Of a stretch of 10,542 nt of DNA, positions 6,115 through 10,542 are shown piece by piece. Each line of letters begins with the position of its first letter. The first letter of the stretch is position 1. Source of the stretch: M3007 sp032115775 (lineage in GTDB: Bacteria; Bacteroidota; Bacteroidia; Chitinophagales; Saprospiraceae); NCBI GenBank assembly GCA_032115775.1, contig JAUMBL010000230.1, positions 1 to 10,542 of the forward strand, read 5' to 3'. The notes under the pieces were generated by a model. It did not search any database, was not told the origin of the DNA, and saw only the letters and a program-made list of their open reading frames with translations. Made by a program: the position numbers and the translations under genes.

Positions 6115-6975
6115 ATGCGACCTGAGCAAATTACAGACAGCCAATTAGACGCCTTTATTTCCGCCGCGTTGCAAGAGGATATCCGCGACGGCGACCACAC
6201 CTCCCTGGCGTGCATTCCGGAAGGTCACCGCAGCCGATTTGGGCTGAAGGTGAAAGATTACGGCATTTTGGCGGGGGTAGAACTGGCCGAGCGGGTATTT
6301 CGGCAGATAGACCCTGCCATTCGGCTGGATATTCGGAAGCGAGACGGCGACGATATTTTTTACGGGGAAATCGTTTTTGAGGCGGAGGGCAATACCCGCG
6401 CACTGCTCATGGCCGAACGGACGATCCTGAACGCCATGCAGCGCATGAGCGGCATTGCGACCTTGGCCGGCCGTTTTGCCTTTGAAGTAGGCGATTTGCC
6501 GGTTCGGGTGCTCGATACCCGCAAAACGACCCCACTGATCCGGTTTTTGGAAAAATGGGCGGTGCACATCGGCGGTTGCCAAAACTATCGCTGGGGTTTG
6601 TATGACTGGATCATGATCAAAGACAACCACGTGGACGCCAGCGGCGGCATTCGTCCGGCGATCGATCGCGTGCATGCGTACCTTCGGGAGAACAATTTTC
6701 AGTTGGGCATCACCGTGGAGGTGCGCAACCTGGTGGAAGTGCATGAAGTGCTGGAAACGGGCGGCATTAACCGGATCATGTTTGATAATTTTGAAATTCC
6801 CATTTTGGCGGAGGCTGTCGCGACGGTCAATAAACGTTTTGAAACCGAAGCCTCCGGCGGTATCACCTTATACAATATCCGGAAATACGCCCAGACCGGC
6901 GTGGACTTCGTATCCGCCGGTGCGCTGACCCATTCGGCTCAGCCGTTGGATTTGAGCTTTAAGGTATTGAAATAG
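6115..6975 (+). CDS. nadC: Nicotinate-nucleotide pyrophosphorylase (quinolinate phosphoribosyltransferase)
   Basis: This enzyme converts quinolinate and PRPP to nicotinate mononucleotide, CO2 and pyrophosphate in de novo NAD synthesis. The 286 residues match the family length. Visible signatures are AERTILN at 100-106, DTRKTTP at 134-140, LEKWAVHIGG at 145-154, GLYDWIMIKDNH at 161-172, EVR at 202-204, FDNF at 223-226, ASGGI at 246-250 and SAGALTHS at 267-274. One oddity is that the usual GGGxNHR reads GGCQNYR (153-159), so a conserved active-site His is Tyr (Y158), while the partner Arg (R159) is kept. The TAG stop at 6973-6975 lies inside the 8-bp duplication flanking the 161-bp element downstream. 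nadA and nadB are not in the window. Confidence 0.96.
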   Translation: MRPEQITDSQLDAFISAALQEDIRDGDHTSLACIPEGHRSRFGLKVKDYGILAGVELAERVFRQIDPAIRLDIRKRDGDDIFYGEIVFEAEGNTRALLMAERTILNAMQRMSGIATLAGRFAFEVGDLPVRVLDTRKTTPLIRFLEKWAVHIGGCQNYRWGLYDWIMIKDNHVDASGGIRPAIDRVHAYLRENNFQLGITVEVRNLVEVHEVLETGGINRIMFDNFEIPILAEAVATVNKRFETEASGGITLYNIRKYAQTGVDFVSAGALTHSAQPLDLSFKVLK

Positions 6976-7145
6976 GGTAACTACTTAGCCGGCTCGCTGT
7001 CTGGCCCAAAAAGTCCCATTTTCCGCCATACTTCGCAATTTTTTTGACCGTAGCGCTGCTAAGGCCTGCAAAAAATCGCTTCGTCTGGCAAAAAATGGAT
7101 CCTTTTTTGTCTCAGGCGCGACCGGCTAAGTAGTTACGAAATAGG
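6969..7145. mobile_element. 161-bp MITE-like element, IS66-type ends, with 8-bp target duplication
   Basis: The element spans 6977-7137. Its ends GTAACTACTTAGCCGG (6977-6992) and CCGGCTAAGTAGTTAC (7122-7137) are perfect 16-bp inverted repeats. GAAATAGG lies directly against both ends (6969-6976 and 7138-7145), a perfect 8-bp target duplication. The interior is non-coding and is itself an imperfect inverted repeat of roughly 75-80-bp arms: AAAAAG, CCATTTT and GCCA blocks near the left end recur as reverse complements near the right end. Ends beginning GTAA with 8-bp duplications are the known hallmark of the IS66 family, so this is probably a non-autonomous IS66 derivative mobilised in trans. 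The family assignment is inference from the ends only, since no transposase is in the window. Confidence 0.85.
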
Positions 7146-7147
7146 AA

Positions 7148-8164
7148 TTAAAAATGCCGCCAACCTTGCGCTTTCAGTTCGTGTAGATTGCCGCCCTTTG
7201 TGTGGAGTTTCACGCCGTCTGCGGCGTTCAAGATTTCTCCGGCGATGTAGATATCCGGGAGATACTTGATTTTTTCCACGTCTTTGGGGTCAATGGTAAA
7301 CAGCAATTCATAGTCTTCCCCCCCGCTCAGCGCGCAGGTGATGGGATCCAGGCGGAATTCGATGGCTTGTAGTTGGACATCGGGTCGGATGGGGACGCCC
7401 GTTTCCTCCAGGAGTGCGCCCGTGCCGCTTTGTTTGCAGATATGAAAGATATCTGAGGACAGGCCGTCGGAGATATCCATCATTGCGGTGGGTTTTAGTT
7501 GAATTTTTCTAAAAACCTCGATGACGTCTTTGCGGGCTTCGGGTTTAAGTTGGCGTTCGATCACATATTGGCTATTTTCCAGATTGGGTTGCAATCCCGG
7601 ATGTTCCAGCCATATTTTTTTTTCGCGTTCGAGGATTTGCAAGCCGAGGTATGCGGCGCCCAGATCCCCGGTGATGCAGATCAGGTCGCCCGGTTTCGCG
7701 CCGTTTCGGTATGTCAGGAGTTCCGGTTCGCACTGGCCGATGGCGGTGATGGAGAGGGTCATGCCCTTAGGCGAGGACGTTGTGTCGCCGCCCACGAGGT
7801 CCACGCCATAGTGTTCGCAGGCTGCTCGGATGCCCTCGTAAAGTTCGTCCAGCGCTTCTACCGTATATTTGCTGGAGATGGCGATGGAGACGAGGATTTG
7901 TTTGGGGAAGGCGTTCATGGCATAGATATCCGACAGATTGACGGTGACGGATTTATACCCCAGGTGTTTCAGCGGCGTGTAGGCGAGGTCGAAGTGGATC
8001 CCTTCTACCAGCATATCGGTACTGACGATCGTCAGGAAGTGTTGGTTGTCAATGACTGCGGCGTCATCGCCGATCCCTTTTACAGAGCCGGGTTGGCGGA
8101 GCGGGAATTGTTGGGTGAGGTGTTCGATGAGGCCGAATTCGCCGAGCGTATTTACGTCAGTCAT
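7148..8164 (-). CDS. thiL: Thiamine-monophosphate kinase
   Basis: ThiL phosphorylates thiamine monophosphate to thiamine diphosphate, the active cofactor, using ATP. The 338-residue protein has the full PurM-like ATP-binding pattern: GIGDDAAV at 30-37, STDMLVEGIHFD at 48-59, VNLSDIYAMNAFPK at 75-88, VGGDTTSS at 124-131, MMDISDGLSSD at 228-238 and SGGEDYELLFT at 280-290. It ends AQGWRHF. The ATG at 8164 lies 12 nt after the lpxD stop, so the two genes are very likely cotranscribed although their products act in unrelated pathways. The TAA stop (7150-7148) is 2 bp from the right-hand target duplication of the 161-bp element. Confidence 0.97.
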   Translation of the reverse strand: MTDVNTLGEFGLIEHLTQQFPLRQPGSVKGIGDDAAVIDNQHFLTIVSTDMLVEGIHFDLAYTPLKHLGYKSVTVNLSDIYAMNAFPKQILVSIAISSKYTVEALDELYEGIRAACEHYGVDLVGGDTTSSPKGMTLSITAIGQCEPELLTYRNGAKPGDLICITGDLGAAYLGLQILEREKKIWLEHPGLQPNLENSQYVIERQLKPEARKDVIEVFRKIQLKPTAMMDISDGLSSDIFHICKQSGTGALLEETGVPIRPDVQLQAIEFRLDPITCALSGGEDYELLFTIDPKDVEKIKYLPDIYIAGEILNAADGVKLHTKGGNLHELKAQGWRHF

Positions 8165-8176
8165 GTATATTTTGGG

Positions 8177-9211
8177 TTATTCCAGTTCCTGGAGGCGTTT
8201 TTCCAGTTCCCGCACCTTTTTTTGTAAATCCGGCAATTGTTTAAACACCACATACGCGCGGATATAGTCATTGTAATCAATAGCCGGGGCGCCGAACAGC
8301 GCTTTATCGGGTTCTTTGACGGAGGAACCGAGCCCGCTTTGCGCTTGTGTTCGGGTGCCGTTGGCCAGGGAGAGATGGCCGGCGACGCCTGTTTGGCCGC
8401 CGAGTTGGCAGAAATCGCCGATTTTTGTGCTACCGGCGATGCCGACTTGCGCTGCGATGGCGGTATGCCTGCCGATTTCGACATTGTGGGCGATATGCAC
8501 CAGGTTGTCGAGTTTAGCGCCGGTTCGGATGATGGTACTGCCGAGGGCTGCGCGGTCTATGCAGGTATTGGCGCCGATTTCCACGTCATCTTCGAGGACG
8601 ACATTTCCGACTTGCGGCACTTTTTTCCAGCTTTTATCCTGCATTGGGGCGTAGCCGAATCCGTCGGCGCCCAGCACGGCGTTGGCGTGCAATTCGCAGT
8701 GATTGCCTATGACGGTATCGTGGAGCAGGCGGACGCCGGGGTGTAGCACGCAGTTGTCGCCGATCCGCACATTTTGACCGATAAAAACCTGGGCTGCGAT
8801 CCGGCAATTGCGGCCGATCACGGCGCCTGCTTCCACCACTGTAAAATCGCCGATGGCGGTTCCTTCGCCGACGATTGCCGTTTCGTGGATTGCCGCTTTC
8901 GGCGAAATGCCGGCGTCGGCGGTTTGTTGTTCTCCTTGAAAATGTTGGAGCAAAAAAGCCAAGGCGGCGCGCACGTCTGCCACTTTAATCAAAGTCGGCT
9001 GGATTGGCCGGTTGGGTTCGAACGTTTCGTGCACGAGCAAGACCGAGGCGTTGGTAGTATAGGCGTACGATTCGTAGCGCGGGTTGTCCAGGAATGCGAG
9101 CTCGCCTTCAACGGCTTCTTCGATGCGGGCGGGACGGCGGATCGTCGCTTCGGGATTGCCCACGAGCGAACCTTTTAATAGATGGGCGAGTTGAGCGGCG
9201 GTAACCTTCAT
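8177..9211 (-). CDS. lpxD: UDP-3-O-acylglucosamine N-acyltransferase
   Basis: LpxD adds the second acyl chain, from acyl-ACP, to UDP-3-O-acylglucosamine in lipid A synthesis, in the cytoplasm. ATG 9211 gives 344 residues, a normal length. Residues 1-100 are the N-terminal uridine-binding domain (MKVTAAQLAHLLKG, FLDNPRY). From about 102 to 300 runs the hexapeptide-repeat left-handed beta helix (for example GRNCRIAAQVFIGQNVRIGDN). H242 in VHIAHNVEIG corresponds to the catalytic His of E. coli LpxD. FGAPAIDYNDYIRAY follows, and the C-terminus is a coiled coil (KKVRELEKRLQELE) expected in the trimer. The frame stays open upstream of 9211, but that extension overlaps the fur gene and has no family resemblance. 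The 95-nt gap to fur contains TACCTTCG (9288-9281, minus), one mismatch from a -7 box, with no properly spaced TTG. Confidence 0.96.
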   Translation of the reverse strand: MKVTAAQLAHLLKGSLVGNPEATIRRPARIEEAVEGELAFLDNPRYESYAYTTNASVLLVHETFEPNRPIQPTLIKVADVRAALAFLLQHFQGEQQTADAGISPKAAIHETAIVGEGTAIGDFTVVEAGAVIGRNCRIAAQVFIGQNVRIGDNCVLHPGVRLLHDTVIGNHCELHANAVLGADGFGYAPMQDKSWKKVPQVGNVVLEDDVEIGANTCIDRAALGSTIIRTGAKLDNLVHIAHNVEIGRHTAIAAQVGIAGSTKIGDFCQLGGQTGVAGHLSLANGTRTQAQSGLGSSVKEPDKALFGAPAIDYNDYIRAYVVFKQLPDLQKKVRELEKRLQELE

Positions 9212-9306
9212 GCCGAAAAAGAACGGAAAGTCAGATGATTTAAAAACCAGAAAAACGCAGCGAGCATCCAAATAATTGTGCGAAGGTACGGTATAATCCG
9301 CAATTG

Positions 9307-9792
9307 TCACCGCGTCGTGTTCAAGGTCTTTTCTTTCCGGCAAGTACCGCAGATGCCGTACAGGTTGAGTGCGTGGTGCGTAATTTCGAAGTTGAGTAAT
9401 TCGCCTACCATCGTTTTGATTTGTTGGATGCGTGGGTCGCAGAACTCTACGACCTTCCCGCAATTGGCGCAGATGACATGGTCGTGTTGTTTATATCCGT
9501 AGGATTTTTCATATTGGGCGAGATTTTTTCCGAACTGGTGTTTTTTTACCAAATCGCAGGACACCAGCAGTTCCAGCGTATTGTACACGGTGGCTCGGCT
9601 GACGCGGTAGTTGCGGTTTTTCATGTGGATGTACAGCGCTTCTGCGTCGAAGTGGTCGCTGCGTTTATAAATTTCTTCCAGGATTGCGAAGCGCTCCGGT
9701 GTTTTGCGCAGGCCATGGCTTTCCAGGTGACCGGAAAAGATATTTAATACCTGTTTGAGGATTTCTTTATCGTGCTCGGATGCAGGGGACAT
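9307..9792 (-). CDS. Fur-family transcriptional regulator
   Basis: A metal-dependent DNA-binding regulator of 161 residues. The N-terminal winged helix includes GLRKTPERFAILEEIYKRSDHFDAEALYIHM and the recognition-helix region RVSRATVYNTLELLV (63-77). The C-terminal dimerisation domain has HDHVICANCGKVVEF (103-117). Two CxxC pairs, C108/C111 and C148/C151, form a structural zinc site typical of Fur and PerR. Which metal or signal it senses (iron, zinc or peroxide) cannot be decided from sequence alone. ATG 9792 is preferred: a TTG at 9813 in the same frame lies within the predicted -7 box TATATTTG. lpxD follows 95 nt downstream on the same strand. Confidence 0.93.
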   Translation of the reverse strand: MSPASEHDKEILKQVLNIFSGHLESHGLRKTPERFAILEEIYKRSDHFDAEALYIHMKNRNYRVSRATVYNTLELLVSCDLVKKHQFGKNLAQYEKSYGYKQHDHVICANCGKVVEFCDPRIQQIKTMVGELLNFEITHHALNLYGICGTCRKEKTLNTTR

Positions 9793-9810
9793 GGGCGGTG
9801 GATTGAAGAA

Positions 9811-9818
9811 CAAATATA
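9811..9818 (-). promoter_or_regulatory. -7 box for the Fur-family gene
   Basis: On the minus strand the sequence is TATATTTG, an exact TAnnTTTG match, 18 nt before the ATG at 9792. No convincing TTG -33 element is seen upstream. The closeness to the ATG supports the shorter start of the protein. Confidence 0.45.
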
Positions 9819-9937
9819 GTGGGGAATTGGTGATTCGGATTGGAGATTTTTAGGATTGCTGGGGATTTCTTGTAAAGAATTTCGATTTTTGCCCAAAAAT
9901 AACCCGTCGTCTCCGCCATCCGCAATCCTTAGGATTT
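9819..9937. other. Divergent intergenic region with repeated GGATT/AATCC motifs
   Basis: This AT-richer region separates the leftward Fur-family gene from the rightward arginase-like gene. AGGATTGC (9852-9859) recurs inverted as GCAATCCT (9922-9929), and AATCC-TTA-GGATT (9924-9936) forms a small palindrome ending next to the ATG at 9938. The motifs could be operator sites, possibly for the regulator itself, or chance. GATTTTTG (9884-9891) is a weak -7 candidate for the plus strand without a properly spaced -33. Confidence 0.25.
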
Positions 9938-10542
9938 ATGTTACAAAACTGGTTAAAGCCGCTTTCTTCCGATATTTTAAGCCGGGCAGCCGCCTGTGCG
10001 GATGCTGCTTTGGGGCGTCAGATATCATTAAATCGCAAAATCGTTCCCGATCTGAAGAAAACGCGTATTGCGCTGATTGGTTTAGAAGAGCGGGGTGCGG
10101 ACGCTGTGCGCGCTGCGCTTTACGGCTATGAATACTTGTTTCCTGCGGGCGCGGTGGCGGATTTGGGCAATTTGCGGAAAACGGCGGAAATCTCCATGTT
10201 AGCGCCCGTGCTGGGCGAGTTGTTGTCGGGCGGGATCGTTCCGGTGCTGATTGGCGGGGGCGACCACGCGGCGCGGGCACAGTTCCTCGCTTACCAGGAA
10301 GCCAAGGCCTTAGTCAATATGGTGACGATCCGCGAAAATTTGTCGCTTGCCGTCGGGGATGGTTACGCGGATATTCTCCAGCCGAGGCGCCCCTCATTGT
10401 TCCATTTTGCGCTTCTTGGCTACCAGACGCATCAGACCCCCTCGGCGGTACTGGATTATTTGCGCGCGCAGCATTTCGAAGCGCTTCGGCTGGGTCGATC
10501 CCGGCAGTCGCTGGAGGAAACCGAGCCTACCATCCGCGATGC
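9938..10542 (+). CDS. Arginase/ureohydrolase-superfamily protein, 3' truncated by window
   Basis: The frame from ATG 9938 is open to the window end: 201 full codons, no stop. It resembles Bacteroidota arginase-family (formimidoylglutamase-like) proteins. PDLKKTRIALIGLEERGADAVRAALYGYEYL is followed by ADLGNL, then VLIGGGDHAARAQFLAYQEAKALVNMVTI, then LFHFALLGYQTH and EPTIRDA at the edge. IGGGDH (105-110) matches the first metal motif and keeps its His (H110). Where ureohydrolases have DAHxD, this protein reads IRENLSL (131-137), so the usual three metal ligands appear to be absent. The second metal motif (DxD) would lie past the edge. It may be a non-hydrolytic or altered member. AGGA lies 3 nt before the ATG. 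The gene diverges from the Fur-family gene. Confidence 0.8.
   Translation, partial: MLQNWLKPLSSDILSRAAACADAALGRQISLNRKIVPDLKKTRIALIGLEERGADAVRAALYGYEYLFPAGAVADLGNLRKTAEISMLAPVLGELLSGGIVPVLIGGGDHAARAQFLAYQEAKALVNMVTIRENLSLAVGDGYADILQPRRPSLFHFALLGYQTHQTPSAVLDYLRAQHFEALRLGRSRQSLEETEPTIRD

Noticed and set aside
7499..8227. Plus-strand open frame of 242 codons opposite thiL
   Set aside because: Antisense shadow of thiL and the lpxD end. Its composition mirrors the complementary codons.
8237..8746. Plus-strand open frame opposite lpxD
   Set aside because: The periodic look comes from the hexapeptide repeats of lpxD on the other strand.
8177..9100. Possible tandem DNA repeat within lpxD
   Set aside because: The periodicity is the protein hexapeptide repeat of the beta helix, with no exact DNA repeat unit.
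9212..9463. N-terminal extension of lpxD by 84 residues
   Set aside because: It would overlap the Fur-family gene, and the added residues have no LpxD resemblance. MKVTAAQLAHLL at 9211 is the family start.
1..10542. CRISPR arrays, tRNA or rRNA genes, phage or defence genes
   Set aside because: I saw no spaced direct repeats, no cloverleaf-like sequence in the gaps, and no such proteins. Every sizeable stretch is covered by the listed genes.

Overview
The window looks like ordinary chromosome from a member of the Bacteroidota. I base this on TAnnTTTG-type -7 boxes upstream of several genes (for example TACCTTTG and TATCTTTG), the general lack of Shine-Dalgarno sequences, the protein families present (PRX-like CNHC thioredoxin-fold protein, the small four-helix 'cytochrome B' family, an arginase-like protein with a degenerate metal site), and a moderately GC-rich, densely packed layout. 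A Saprospiria-like lineage is plausible, but I cannot prove a family from this sequence. Almost everything is housekeeping. I see no CRISPR array, phage, toxin-antitoxin or defence locus.

Layout: (1) At 2-190 is the C-terminal end of an unidentified gene, followed by pheS (289-1320) and a WaaE-like family 2 glycosyltransferase (1366-2121), all on the plus strand. (2) A convergent junction at 2122-2269 carries two strong hairpins, one of them a perfect 29-bp inverted repeat. (3) On the minus strand, read from right to left, are a MazG-type pyrophosphohydrolase (4520-4170), a small four-helix membrane protein (4081-3623) and hisS (3613-2270). The last two are only 9 nt apart. (4) A divergent promoter region at 4521-4744 leads into a plus-strand cluster: an M15 D,D-carboxypeptidase-like protein (4745-5524), a PRX-like thioredoxin-fold protein (5530-6099) and nadC (6115-6975). 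(5) At 6977-7137 is a 161-bp non-coding mobile element with perfect 16-bp terminal inverted repeats starting GTAA and a perfect 8-bp target duplication (GAAATAGG). It sits exactly between the converging nadC and thiL stop codons. (6) On the minus strand, read from right to left, are a Fur-family regulator (9792-9307), lpxD (9211-8177) and thiL (8164-7148). (7) A divergent region leads to an arginase-superfamily gene (9938 to the window end) that is cut off at its 3' end.

The genes serve translation (pheS, hisS), envelope building (glycosyltransferase, lpxD, M15 peptidase), cofactor synthesis (nadC for NAD, thiL for thiamine diphosphate), nucleotide-pool cleaning (MazG) and metal or peroxide-responsive regulation (Fur family). 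The most unusual item is the 161-bp element, whose ends and target duplication fit a non-autonomous derivative (MITE) of the IS66 family. Second is the arginase-like protein, whose DxHxD metal motif appears to be lost.
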